A DNA stretch of 64,000 bases from Myxococcales bacterium (GTDB lineage: Bacteria > Myxococcota_A > Polyangia > Palsa-1104 > JAEUJZ01): assembly GCA_016794365.1 (NCBI GenBank), contig JAEUKB010000041.1, positions 124,001-188,000 on the forward strand. Reading direction: 5' to 3'. The position numbers and the translations under genes are program-made. Below are positions 54,669 to 63,460 of the stretch, one piece after another (position 1 is the first letter of the stretch; the number at the start of each line of letters is the position of its first letter). The notes under the pieces are model-generated. The model had not been told where the DNA came from, made no database searches, and saw only the letters and a list, made by a program, of their open reading frames with translations.

Positions 54669-55728
54669 CATGGTTCCCTGCGTCGAGCAGCATTCCCAAC
54701 CGAGCGATCGTCACGCACTGTGGCGACGCAATCGCCAGCAGCTTGTGATGGATCTGCAAGCTGGACGGACGCTCGTCACGGGCCGTCCGGTTCACCTGAA
54801 GCTGGAGCTGACCAATTACTGCAACCTTTCGTGCCCGATGTGTCCGCACGATTCGATGCGCAGGCCGGTTGGCTACATGCAGCCGTCGCTGTTTCGTCGG
54901 ATCATTGATGAAGCGGTGCCCACGCTGGAGTTTGCCTACGTTCATCACCTCGGAGAGTCGCTGTTTCACGGTCGCATCGGTGAGCTGATTTCCTACGGCG
55001 AGCGTCGCGGTGTGCGCATGGGACTCTCGACGAACGCGACGTTTTTGGACGATCGCAAGAGCCGTGCGCTGCTCGATGCGGGCCTGACGTTTTTGGTGAT
55101 TTCTCTCGATGCAGCGTCGGAACAGAGCTACGGACAGATGCGACGCGGCGGCGACTTTCACAAGACCGTCCGCAACATCGAGCGACTGCTGCGACTTCGT
55201 CACCTCGAGCGACATCCGATTCGCATCGTCGTGCAGATGATCGTCAGCGCGCACAACGAGCATGAAGTGACAGCATTTGCGCAGCGATGGCCGGACTTGG
55301 TGGTGCTCAAGCAAGCGCGCGACTGGGCTGGACAAGTGCCGTTGTCGTCGCTGCGTCCGAAAATCCAGCGTCCATCGGACTCGATCGAGCACGCGCAGCT
55401 TTCGACGCTGAGCGAGCCGTGTCGTCTGCCCTGGTCCGAGCTAACCGTGCTGTGGGACGGAAACGTGGTGCCGTGCGCCAACGTCTTTGAGCACGAAAAC
55501 CTGCTGGGCGATCTGCGGGTTCAGTCGCTCGCGGAGGTCTGGAATGGCGAGCCCATCCAGCGTCTGCGACGAGCCCACCTGCACAATGCGCTGTCTGATG
55601 TGCCAGTGTGCCGAACCTGTCCGCGTCACGCGCTGTGTGCAGATGACTTTGTGGCCGTCGATCAGCTCTCACAGCGACTGCGAAACTACGTCGGAGGCAC
55701 GCTGTCTCCTCGCAGCGGCTTGTCTTAG
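54661..55728 (+). CDS. Radical SAM protein with SPASM domain
   Basis: 355 residues. The 4Fe-4S/SAM motif is CNLSCPMC (C54, C58, C61). TNATF, SLDAAS and VVQMIVSAHN follow along the barrel. The C-terminal SPASM-type region has C254 (EPCRLPW), C272 (DGNVVPCANVF), C317, C320 and C326 (VCRTCPRHALC), enough for auxiliary clusters. Such enzymes often modify peptides (as in PQQ or sactipeptide pathways) or sugars; the substrate is unknown. Its start overlaps the M16 peptidase end, so the two are co-transcribed. Confidence 0.88.
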   Translation: MNDMVPCVEQHSQPSDRHALWRRNRQQLVMDLQAGRTLVTGRPVHLKLELTNYCNLSCPMCPHDSMRRPVGYMQPSLFRRIIDEAVPTLEFAYVHHLGESLFHGRIGELISYGERRGVRMGLSTNATFLDDRKSRALLDAGLTFLVISLDAASEQSYGQMRRGGDFHKTVRNIERLLRLRHLERHPIRIVVQMIVSAHNEHEVTAFAQRWPDLVVLKQARDWAGQVPLSSLRPKIQRPSDSIEHAQLSTLSEPCRLPWSELTVLWDGNVVPCANVFEHENLLGDLRVQSLAEVWNGEPIQRLRRAHLHNALSDVPVCRTCPRHALCADDFVAVDQLSQRLRNYVGGTLSPRSGLS

Positions 55729-55768
55729 CTGCGTCGGTTTTGTTACAAGCGGTGTCGAGGTAAGGTTC

Positions 55769-55951
55769 GTGAACACACTCAGCCCCGAGCTTTTGTCCGT
55801 TCTGCGCTGTCCCAAGTGCAAAGGCGCTCTCAATCCGCGCTCCACGTCGCTCGCTTGCTTCGCCTGCAAGCTGGAATTTTCCGTCGATGATGGTATTCCT
55901 AACATGCTGATCGAAGATGCTCGTCCACTCGCGGCGAGCGAGGCCAGCTAA
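55769..55951 (+). CDS. Trm112/YcaR-like small zinc protein
   Basis: 60 residues from the GTG at 55769, preceded by GAGGTAAGG. SPELLSVLRCPKCKGALN has a CxxC, and LACFACKLEFSVDDGIPNMLIEDARPL has the second CxxC and the family ending DGIP-MLI-EAR. Trm112-like proteins support methyltransferases or act as small zinc ribbons; its partner is unknown. It lies 40 bp after the radical SAM gene and 12 bp before the cytochrome gene. Confidence 0.85.
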   Translation: MNTLSPELLSVLRCPKCKGALNPRSTSLACFACKLEFSVDDGIPNMLIEDARPLAASEAS

Positions 55952-55963
55952 GGGGTTACAGTC

Positions 55964-57670
55964 TTGGGAAGCTCTGTCGGCAAGCTGTGTGCGCTTCTGT
56001 CCACGTTGGGCCTGTTTCACACTGGCTGTGTCACCAGCAAAGCGCCGCCAAATCCCGCCGCGCAGAGCATCCAGTCCGTCGAGCCGACGATTGATCTGCT
56101 TGTCTCGACGCGGCTCTTTAACACCACCGAGCCATGTGGCTGCACTTCGACGCCGCTCGGAGATGTCTCGCGCATCGCAGCGCTGCTGAAGCAAAAGCCC
56201 GAGCGAAGCCTGCTGCTCGACGCGGGCGGACTGCGTTATGAGCCCAAGTCGATTCCGCCGAGCCAGCGACCACAAGCGCGACTCAAAGCGGACTTTATCG
56301 AAAAGACCTGGCACGAGCTGTCGGCGATCGCGTCGCTTCAGCCCGAGGATCTGCGCGGCGAACAAGGCATCACCGAGCTACAAGGCTTCCGTCGCTTGGT
56401 TGCAAATGTCAGCGGACTTCCCGACGGACTGGCTGTGGCCAAAGAAGTCCGAACGATCCAAGGCATCGCGTTTGGCATCATCGGTCTGGCCGATCCAAAC
56501 GGGGCCTGGCCAGCTGGAATCACCGTGAATGATCCGGCGGAAGCACTGTCCACGCAGCTTCAAGCGCTCCAGAACGCGGGCGTCGTCGATGTGATCGTCT
56601 TAGCAGGGCTGCCTCGAGACAAGGTGCGCAGGCTCAGTCGCAAGTTCCCCGCCGTCAAGCTGTGGGTGTCCGGTGCCGATGACAGCGTTCACGAAGGTGT
56701 CGAGCTGCCCGAGCAGAGCGACGGCGCACTGATCGTCACACCCGGCTACAAAGGTGAGCGCATCTATCGCATCAGCCTGCATCCGAAGCAGAGCGGCGGG
56801 CTTCACTGGCAGCTTGTCTCGACGCCGAAGCAGCGACAGCGCCAAGTTGCCGTGCTCGGCGAGCGTGCCCGCGAAGCAGAGAAGCTCCTGACGACGCTCA
56901 CAAGCGATCCGTCCGCCGATCCAACCTTTGTGAAGACCCGACAAGAAGAGCTGGCCAGCCTGCGCAGCCAGATCGCCGAGCTGTCCAAAGAGCCGGTTCG
57001 TGGCGACGGCTATGTCACCGCTGAGCTGGTCTCGATCAGCCGTAGCCTGCCGCGCGATCCCCAGGTTCGACATAAGCTCGATGAGCTGGATCGACAGATT
57101 GGGACGGCCAACCTGAGCGTCTTGTCGGGACCGCCGCCCGATGCGCTCCCGGGAAGTCCGCGCTACGTCGGAAACGCAAGCTGTCTCGGCGCGTGTCACT
57201 ACCACGAGGCCGCCCACAAGCTGTGGCAAACAACCCAGCACAGCCGAGCCTACCGAACCCTCGTCGAAGTCGGCAAAGAGCTGTCCTACGACTGCGTGGG
57301 CTGTCACACCACCGCGTTCGATGCGCCCGCCGGAAGCAACCTGTTTACCATTCACAAGTGGGAACAAGCGACGAATCCACCGACGGGAATTGGGCCCGAT
57401 CTGCGTCACGTTGGCTGCGAGGTCTGTCACGGTCCCGGCTCACTTCACGTCGCAGCGCCCGGCAAGGTCAAGATTCCAACGCCTCGGCCCGACGCGAGCA
57501 CCTGTCAGCAGTGTCACACGCCGGAACACTCCGATACGTTTGAATGGAAAGCGTATGCGCGCGGAATCCTCGGGGAAGGACACGGCGCAGCGACGAAAGA
57601 AGCGCTTGGAAGCGGACCCACCGGCAAAGAGCTACGCCAAGCAGCCCGACAGAAAGCCGCCGCACACTAA
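55964..57670 (+). CDS. Lipoprotein with 5'-nucleotidase-like domain and tetraheme cytochrome domain
   Basis: 568 residues, TTG start with AGGGG about 9 nt upstream. The signal ends in lipobox HTGC. Residues ~40-290 resemble the metallophosphatase/5'-nucleotidase group that carries EPCGC-x4-PLG near its N-terminus. A charged helical segment (~295-380) follows. The C-terminal ~170 residues match the cytochrome c-554 type: YVGNASCLGACH (407-412), CVGCH (444-448), CEVCHGPGSLHV (485-489) and CQQCH (514-518). The first heme motif is CX3CH instead of CXXCH. It likely faces the periplasm and transfers electrons; the acceptor is unknown. Confidence 0.82.
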   Translation: MGSSVGKLCALLSTLGLFHTGCVTSKAPPNPAAQSIQSVEPTIDLLVSTRLFNTTEPCGCTSTPLGDVSRIAALLKQKPERSLLLDAGGLRYEPKSIPPSQRPQARLKADFIEKTWHELSAIASLQPEDLRGEQGITELQGFRRLVANVSGLPDGLAVAKEVRTIQGIAFGIIGLADPNGAWPAGITVNDPAEALSTQLQALQNAGVVDVIVLAGLPRDKVRRLSRKFPAVKLWVSGADDSVHEGVELPEQSDGALIVTPGYKGERIYRISLHPKQSGGLHWQLVSTPKQRQRQVAVLGERAREAEKLLTTLTSDPSADPTFVKTRQEELASLRSQIAELSKEPVRGDGYVTAELVSISRSLPRDPQVRHKLDELDRQIGTANLSVLSGPPPDALPGSPRYVGNASCLGACHYHEAAHKLWQTTQHSRAYRTLVEVGKELSYDCVGCHTTAFDAPAGSNLFTIHKWEQATNPPTGIGPDLRHVGCEVCHGPGSLHVAAPGKVKIPTPRPDASTCQQCHTPEHSDTFEWKAYARGILGEGHGAATKEALGSGPTGKELRQAARQKAAAH

Positions 57671-57728
57671 CGACGAGCGTTCGGTCTGGCCAAAGCAGCG
57701 AGCGACGGTGTGACGTAAGGAAGCGGTG

Positions 57729-57749
57729 CGCCAGCGAAGACAGCTGGCG
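57729..57749. terminator. Hairpin between convergent genes
   Basis: CGCCAGC (57729-57735) and GCTGGCG (57743-57749) form a 7-bp stem with a 7-nt loop between the cytochrome stop and the PpiD-like stop. No U tract on either side. Confidence 0.4.
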
Positions 57750-57758
57750 ACGGATTGA

Positions 57759-59411
57759 CTAGAAGCGGTCTTTGCAGGGCTCGTACTTCGCAGCCGCCAA
57801 GGCCGGAGCACTTCCCCGTCGAGCCGGTGGCTCATCCGAGATCATGCTCTGGTTGACCTTGATCTTGCCTTCTGCGTTCGCAGCGACGCAGGCATGACGC
57901 GCATACTCGGTCATCAGCCGCGCCCACTTGGTTCGCGCAAACTCCGCCGATAGCTCGTCCTTCTTCTTTTCAAACTCGGCCGGATCCGGCTCTTTTCGCT
58001 CTTTCAGCGTCGCGACGATGAATGCACCGCTCACATCAACGGGACCGACGATTTCACCAGGACTCAGCGCAAACGCTTTCTTCACCAGCTCCGCTGAGCT
58101 GCCAATGCCTGGAATCACATCCCCTTTGCGCGCAAACAGACCCGTCTCTTCGACCTGAATCCGCTGACCTTTGGCCTGCGCTTCCGCTGCGTCCGAGTCA
58201 TCTTTCGGAAACAGATCCGCCAGCTTGCCACCCGCGCGGAGCTTCGTCGCTGCATCGTTTGCGCCCGCTTGCGCCAGCTCTTTGCCCTTCGCAGCGCGAT
58301 ACAGCTCTTCGGCCAGCTCTTGCCGCGCTTTTTCCAGCGGAATGTCACCTTCGCGGAAGCCTTCGACCTTGATGACTTCCAGACCGCGCTCGCCACGCTC
58401 TGGACCGATGAGCTCACCTTCTTTGGCCGCGAAGATCTTGGTTTCCAGCTCGGCGCCAAAGTCAGTTGTCGCTTTTTTGCGCCATCCGAGGCTGCCACCG
58501 CGCTTTTTCGTCGCTTCGTCTTCCGACACCGCGAGCGCCACTTCCGCAAACGACTTGCCGCCTTGAATGCTCGTCAGCGCCGCCGTCAGCTTCGCTTTCG
58601 CTTCGTTTGCCTGCGCTTCCGTCGCATCTTTTTTCAGCTCGATCAGGATGCGACGCAGCTTCGCGCTCTTGTCTTGCTTGACGTAGAGCAGCTTGCGCTC
58701 CTCGTAGGTCTTTTTGATGTCCGCCTCGTGCGCAGCCGCCCACGCTTCGACATCCGCGTCACTCGCGACCAGCTCTTGCTCGTAACGGAACGGCGTGAAC
58801 CGAACATACTCGAGGTTGGTCTGACGGCTCTTGTCGTCAAACTCGGTGCGGACTTCGTCAAGCGATGCCCGGGTTCCTACGCGCAGGAGCTGACGGAACT
58901 TATCGGCCAGCAGCTCTCGACGCTGAATTTCCACAAACTGCTTCATCGTCAGACGATACGAGTTCTGCACGACCATTCGCAGGCGCTCGTAATCGAGGAC
59001 GTTGTTGCGCATCGCGTACGGCTCGATCTTGCGCTGGATGCCCGCGACAAACATCGTTCCATCGACGAGAACCTTGGCTGCTTCATCTTCCGACACCAGC
59101 AGACCGGCTTGCTCTGCTTCGTGCGCCAGCAGCTCGCGCTCAATCAAGCGATCAACCACCACCTCGCGCAGACGGCCCGCTTGCGACTCGCCTCGGCTCG
59201 GCAGGCCCAGCGCAATGAACGCGTAGTTTAGCTCTTGCTCGCTCACGTCGCTGCCGTAGACCCGCGCTGCATAGCGACCACCGAGCCCTTCCAGCGGCGA
59301 ATCTCCCGTCGGAGAACCCGGACCAAAGCTGACGATAAAGGCGGCGATGATGACGCCGAACAGAATGTAGACGATGGCAGACCGTGAGTTCTGCCGCACC
59401 GATTCGAGCAT
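57759..59411 (-). CDS. ppiD: PpiD/SurA-like membrane-anchored peptidyl-prolyl isomerase
   Basis: 550 residues. One N-terminal membrane helix (SAIVYILFGVIIAAFIVSFG), a SurA-type chaperone region (~60-200), and a parvulin PPIase-like domain (~255-360: AKLRRILIELKKDATEAQ, then AVSEDEATKKRGGSLGWRKK). A second parvulin-like region follows (GLFARKGDVIPGIGSSAELVKKAFALSPGEIVGPV). PpiD proteins help outer-membrane or secreted proteins fold at the Sec exit. E. coli PpiD has 623 residues. AAAGGAG stands 13 nt before the ATG. Confidence 0.85.
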   Translation of the reverse strand: MLESVRQNSRSAIVYILFGVIIAAFIVSFGPGSPTGDSPLEGLGGRYAARVYGSDVSEQELNYAFIALGLPSRGESQAGRLREVVVDRLIERELLAHEAEQAGLLVSEDEAAKVLVDGTMFVAGIQRKIEPYAMRNNVLDYERLRMVVQNSYRLTMKQFVEIQRRELLADKFRQLLRVGTRASLDEVRTEFDDKSRQTNLEYVRFTPFRYEQELVASDADVEAWAAAHEADIKKTYEERKLLYVKQDKSAKLRRILIELKKDATEAQANEAKAKLTAALTSIQGGKSFAEVALAVSEDEATKKRGGSLGWRKKATTDFGAELETKIFAAKEGELIGPERGERGLEVIKVEGFREGDIPLEKARQELAEELYRAAKGKELAQAGANDAATKLRAGGKLADLFPKDDSDAAEAQAKGQRIQVEETGLFARKGDVIPGIGSSAELVKKAFALSPGEIVGPVDVSGAFIVATLKERKEPDPAEFEKKKDELSAEFARTKWARLMTEYARHACVAANAEGKIKVNQSMISDEPPARRGSAPALAAAKYEPCKDRF

Positions 59412-59488
59412 GATGAAGCGCGTGCTCCTTTACTTGGGCCAGTGAATCTACTCGAGGGAGCCAGTACCAGGCAACAAAAGGCAGGCAG

Positions 59489-60331
59489 CTAGCTGCACGA
59501 GCCTCCGGTGCGACAGGTATTTACACCGCCACCGCAGTCTACGCAGCCAAGACCGGATGCGCAGTCTCCGTCGGTATTTTTGGTGGTGCAGACCGTTCCA
59601 ACCGCGCCCAGCTTGCAGGTTCCGCTGAAGCTGTTGCACTGATTTTGGCACTCTACGTTGCGCAGACACGGCTGACCGTCTGCGAGCTTGCTACCGCACG
59701 TTCCCGCGACGGTGTTACAGACCAGTCCAGCCTTGCAGTTGCGATCGATCGCACACGGCTGGCCACTTTCTCCCGTCGAGCACTTGCCGACGCTACAGAT
59801 TCCGCTCAAGCAGTCGAGGTTGAAGTCGCAGAACGAACCCACCGCGAGCGGACCGCACCAGTTTTTGCTGGGCAAGCACGTCATGCTTCCCGATGCGTCG
59901 CTGCCGCAGTCGCTGTCTCGAACACAGAACTCGCCCCGCTTGCGCAGTGCCTGACAGGTTCGTCCGTTACAGACAAGTCCCGTCGCACAGTCTGCATCGA
60001 CGCTGCACGCACAGCCCGAAGGACGAACAGACAAGCTGGTGCAGTCGGTGCATTTTCCGAGGCTGGCCCCGCCTGCGACATCGCACAGAAGCAGCCGCGT
60101 CTCGTCGTCGAAGCCAGTACACTGACTGTTGAGCGAGCAGCCGCAGCCCAGATCGCCACCTTGATCGCCGGGAACACAGACTGCTTCCGTCAGAGAGTCA
60201 ATGTCTGCTTCGCTGCTCTTGCTCGCTCCGCAGCCGCCGAGGCTCGACGCCAAAACAGTTCCACAAAGCGTCATCCACAAGACCGCTCGCCGTGAACGTC
60301 TCGTCTGCGCCGTGGTTCGCTGCGTTGTCAT
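59489..60331 (-). CDS. Cysteine-rich lipoprotein
   Basis: 280 residues from the second ATG (60331), which has AAGGAG at 6-nt spacing; the first ATG (60337) touches that site. The lipobox is SLGGC. The mature part has more than 30 cysteines in short repeats such as DADCATGLVCNGRTCQ, DSDCGSDASG and DLDCLSGICSVGKC, like Dickkopf/EGF-type Cys-rich surface proteins of Myxococcota. Disulfides and an extracytoplasmic location are expected. Function unknown. Confidence 0.75.
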   Translation of the reverse strand: MTTQRTTAQTRRSRRAVLWMTLCGTVLASSLGGCGASKSSEADIDSLTEAVCVPGDQGGDLGCGCSLNSQCTGFDDETRLLLCDVAGGASLGKCTDCTSLSVRPSGCACSVDADCATGLVCNGRTCQALRKRGEFCVRDSDCGSDASGSMTCLPSKNWCGPLAVGSFCDFNLDCLSGICSVGKCSTGESGQPCAIDRNCKAGLVCNTVAGTCGSKLADGQPCLRNVECQNQCNSFSGTCKLGAVGTVCTTKNTDGDCASGLGCVDCGGGVNTCRTGGSCS

Positions 60332-60484
60332 GACCATCTCCTTCAGCCGATTTTTGAGAAGCTTAGCGCGCCTTCAGGGTGGGTGCGGATCTCAAAAAGT
60401 GTTAATAACGACAATAGGTTACAAGGTCGGGCTGCTTGGACGAAGCATCGACCCAAGTCCCGACTCGCTTCGAGGAGAACGCTC

Positions 60485-61717
60485 ATGCAGAAGTCGCTTC
60501 CGGTGTTCGCTTGTTCGCTGCTCGCGCTTTCACCCCAGATCGCCGATGCTGCCGTCTGCAAGGTTCCTGGCTCGTCTGCCACCATCCAAAAAGCCGTCGA
60601 TGACCCGACGTGTACGGACATTCAGCTCGAAGCGCAGGTTTACACCGAGCAGATCTCTATCGGTCGCGCCGGAATCACCATCACCGGCAAAGGTGCGGGA
60701 CGAACCATCGTCAGAAGTCCGACGACGCGTGTCAAATCGAGCGTCAGCACCACGTTCCTTCAGCGCTACAGCTACGTCGTCGAGGTAAAGCCCGGAGCGC
60801 TCGCGACGCTGCGTGATCTGTCCATCGACGGACGCAGCAACGCAACCTGCACCGAGCGCTACTTCGGCGTTCGCTATCACAACGCCACCGGCAACTTAGA
60901 GCGCGTCGTCGTCGAAAACGTACGCGGCATGGGAACCAGCTTCTCTTCGTCGTGTAACAACATCTTTGCCGTCGCAGTCACCAGCGAAGGTACCGGCGGC
61001 GGCTCGGTTCAGATCACCCAATCGACCGTTCGCAACTTCCAGTCCGTCGGAGTGCTCGCAAACGGCGCCAACTCGGGTGTCATCGTCCAGAACTCGATCG
61101 TGCGCGGCGCGGGACCGCAGAACAGCTTGCCTCAGACGGGAATTCGCTACACAAACGGCGCATCGGGAGCCGCCGATCGCAACAACCTGTTCGATCTACG
61201 CTTCACCGGCGATCCCTGTCGCGGCGTCGGCACCGGAATCGACTTTTATCGCGCCGGTCAAGCCTTCATCACCAGCAACGTCGTCGTCGATGCCGATCGC
61301 GGCTTGTGGCTGCGCGAAAACAACAGCCCGCAGGTTGCATACGACAACCGCTTCATCCGCAACTACTTGGGCATCCACAGCACGAGAAACGGCGACGGAC
61401 AGGTCCGCATCAGCAAGAACGCGCTGTCAGAGCTGAAGCGCAGCACCGCAGCCACCGTCGAGAGCTGCTTTGCCCAAAGTGGTGACGGAATCGCCGTCGA
61501 TGACGAGCTAGACACCGTCGTCATTCAAAACAGCATCGCCGACAGTCCACGTAACGCGATCGAACTGGGGCTCGGGACCGAAAACCTCGACGTGCAGCAG
61601 AACCAGAGCGTGCGCTCGACGAAAAACGACATCGACGATCAGGGAACCGCCAACCGGCTCAGCCTCAATCGCTGCCAAAAGAGCGAGCCCGCCGGTCTGT
61701 GCGCGTCAACACCGTAA
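60485..61717 (+). CDS. Secreted parallel beta-helix repeat protein
   Basis: 410 residues from the ATG at 60485, supported by GAGGAGAA 8 nt upstream; the longer frame is dismissed. The signal peptide is QKSLPVFACSLLALSPQIADA. The body has right-handed beta-helix rungs (YTEQISIGRAGITITGKGAG; VQNSIVRGAG; FITSNVVVDADRGLWLRENNSPQVAYDNRFIRNYLGI contains the pattern). Several Cys pairs occur. Such folds often bind or cleave polysaccharide, but no catalytic site is recognisable. Confidence 0.75.
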   Translation: MQKSLPVFACSLLALSPQIADAAVCKVPGSSATIQKAVDDPTCTDIQLEAQVYTEQISIGRAGITITGKGAGRTIVRSPTTRVKSSVSTTFLQRYSYVVEVKPGALATLRDLSIDGRSNATCTERYFGVRYHNATGNLERVVVENVRGMGTSFSSSCNNIFAVAVTSEGTGGGSVQITQSTVRNFQSVGVLANGANSGVIVQNSIVRGAGPQNSLPQTGIRYTNGASGAADRNNLFDLRFTGDPCRGVGTGIDFYRAGQAFITSNVVVDADRGLWLRENNSPQVAYDNRFIRNYLGIHSTRNGDGQVRISKNALSELKRSTAATVESCFAQSGDGIAVDDELDTVVIQNSIADSPRNAIELGLGTENLDVQQNQSVRSTKNDIDDQGTANRLSLNRCQKSEPAGLCASTP

Positions 61718-61739
61718 CAGGCGACGCAGCGACGCAAAA

Positions 61740-61767
61740 TGGCTCGCGATGTTTCGCTACGGAGCCA
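61740..61767. terminator. Hairpin at the convergent gene ends
   Basis: TGGCTC (61740-61745) pairs with GAGCCA (61762-61767), enclosing GCGA/TCGC. It overlaps the stop of the minus-strand lipoprotein gene (61757) and lies 23 bp after the beta-helix stop. No U tract. Confidence 0.35.
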
Positions 61768-63460
61768 GACGCGGAGCCTTGCGCTCTCGACACTGCGTGG
61801 GCGTATTGGCGTCGGCACACGCTTCGGTACACGAGCGGAACGTGCTGCTCGATAGACCAGCGCGACTCAGACACTCTTGCCACGCAAACTCGCAGGCGGC
61901 GCGCTCTCGGTGACGCTGGGCAGCATTGAGTGCAGTTGTGACGCAGCGACGATAATCCGGCAGACAGCTTGCGCCTTGAAGCAGGTTGCGGCTGCACTGA
62001 AACTCACAGTCGGTCAGCCGTGACTTTTGCGTCTCGCGACCACAGCTTGGATCGTCTTCTTGTCCTTCAGGCAGCGAGGTCAAGTGAATGCCGGGCGTCA
62101 GTCCGGGATCATCAAAGCGCAGCGCTTGGTGCGCGACCAAAGGCGGAGCATCCGACAGACTCTCGACCGGGACGCTCGGATCCACGGGCTGCACCGGATC
62201 CACCGGCACTGGCAAAGGTGCTGCTGGCGGCTTCGGTTTGGGCTTACTGACGACGGTAGGCTCGCCACTGCACGCGCGATCGATCGCTTTGAGCGTCTCG
62301 GGAGACAGACCGTGCAAAAACGCCTTCCCGACCGGCGGCTTGCTTCCCACAGCCAGCGGCGGTAGCTCGACGCCTTCAAACGGAAGAACCTGCGTGAACA
62401 CGGGACGCACCGACTGTCCGATGAGATCCGGCGGAACCTGCGGTGTGTAGTCTTCGCTGTAGGCCGGATAGGCGACGTCGGGAGCCAGCTTGACGCGCAG
62501 CGCTCCACAGTGCGGCAGCGCATGACGAACCCAGCGCAGATCCACCATCTGCACGCCCGGACCGACAGGCTGGACGCGCACCTTGAGCGGACGCTCCTCG
62601 CTGCCTGCGCCGGAAGCCAGGTTGTCCGCGACGATTTGCAGCACCGCACTGCGCGCGACCAGCGTCGCCGGAGCGTTACAGGCAGACTCAGGCTGCTGAT
62701 CATCCCACAGCGATGAGCTGGCGCTATCGACGGTGCGAACGCGATCCTCGGTGCCTTGCCAGGCGTGACCGATGATGCCGGTCAGGATCGAGACACCGAC
62801 CAGACCGCCGCCCGCAAACGCGATCGTCTGAAACGTCGGCGTATCGATGAGTGATGTCGTCGCTGCCGAAGATGACGCAGACGATCCACCCACAATCGGT
62901 GTGGTCGTCGTGCTGGTTCCGGGCAACGTCGAAAGCGCTCCGCCCGCCAAAATGGATGCGCCGAGCCCGGTCAGGATGCCGCAGAACGCATAGCGCGCCT
63001 TGCTTCCATACGAGATCGACGCGAGACAGCTTGCCAGACCGCCTGCCGCGATGGCACCACCCGCTGCGTAGGTAATAGGCGGACCGATCTTGGGATCCAT
63101 CTGCGCAACCCAGCCACCGACACCAACGCCGACGCCCGCGCCGCCCGCAATGCCCGTAACGATCGCAGCGCCTTTCCACCAGTTGCCACCGAGTCGCTCG
63201 AACGTGCCGGTATCGGTCCGACGCGTCTTGCCATACAGCGCGTGACGACAGCGCTGCGTCGAGGAGCCTTTGACCTGCACCACATAGCCATTGCCAGGCT
63301 CGGACAGCTCCCACGTCTCGACGGTACGCACTGTCTTGAGCCGCGTCGTCGCCGAGATCGGAACCTCGATGCCCTGTCGCCACTCACCTTGGTAGCAGCC
63401 CGTGCTCCCCAGCGTTCCACACGCGATTCCCAGACAAACGAGCGATCCCCCCGCGCGCAT
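61757..63460 (-). CDS. Large putative lipoprotein, Gly-rich and Pro-rich, Cys-rich C-terminus
   Basis: 567 residues. The signal ends in lipobox GSTGC (C22). Residues ~95-240 hold several Gly/Ala-rich hydrophobic stretches (GAAIVTGIAGGAGVGVGVGGWV; TIAFAGGGLVGVSILTGIIG), unusual for a plain lipoprotein and possibly membrane-inserting. A Pro/Lys/Val linker (~415-445) precedes a Cys-rich end (DCEFQCSRNLLQGASC; CEFAWQECLSRAG). Its ATG follows the TAG of the OmpA gene, so it is coupled to it. Not assigned to a family. Confidence 0.6.
   Translation of the reverse strand: MRAGGSLVCLGIACGTLGSTGCYQGEWRQGIEVPISATTRLKTVRTVETWELSEPGNGYVVQVKGSSTQRCRHALYGKTRRTDTGTFERLGGNWWKGAAIVTGIAGGAGVGVGVGGWVAQMDPKIGPPITYAAGGAIAAGGLASCLASISYGSKARYAFCGILTGLGASILAGGALSTLPGTSTTTTPIVGGSSASSSAATTSLIDTPTFQTIAFAGGGLVGVSILTGIIGHAWQGTEDRVRTVDSASSSLWDDQQPESACNAPATLVARSAVLQIVADNLASGAGSEERPLKVRVQPVGPGVQMVDLRWVRHALPHCGALRVKLAPDVAYPAYSEDYTPQVPPDLIGQSVRPVFTQVLPFEGVELPPLAVGSKPPVGKAFLHGLSPETLKAIDRACSGEPTVVSKPKPKPPAAPLPVPVDPVQPVDPSVPVESLSDAPPLVAHQALRFDDPGLTPGIHLTSLPEGQEDDPSCGRETQKSRLTDCEFQCSRNLLQGASCLPDYRRCVTTALNAAQRHRERAACEFAWQECLSRAGLSSSTFRSCTEACADANTPTQCRERKAPRLAP

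Noticed and set aside
51945-55728. PQQ biosynthesis genes (pqqF/pqqE)
   Set aside because: The M16 peptidase is exported and the radical SAM protein lacks other pqq genes or a PqqA-like precursor nearby; the resemblance is only in family type.
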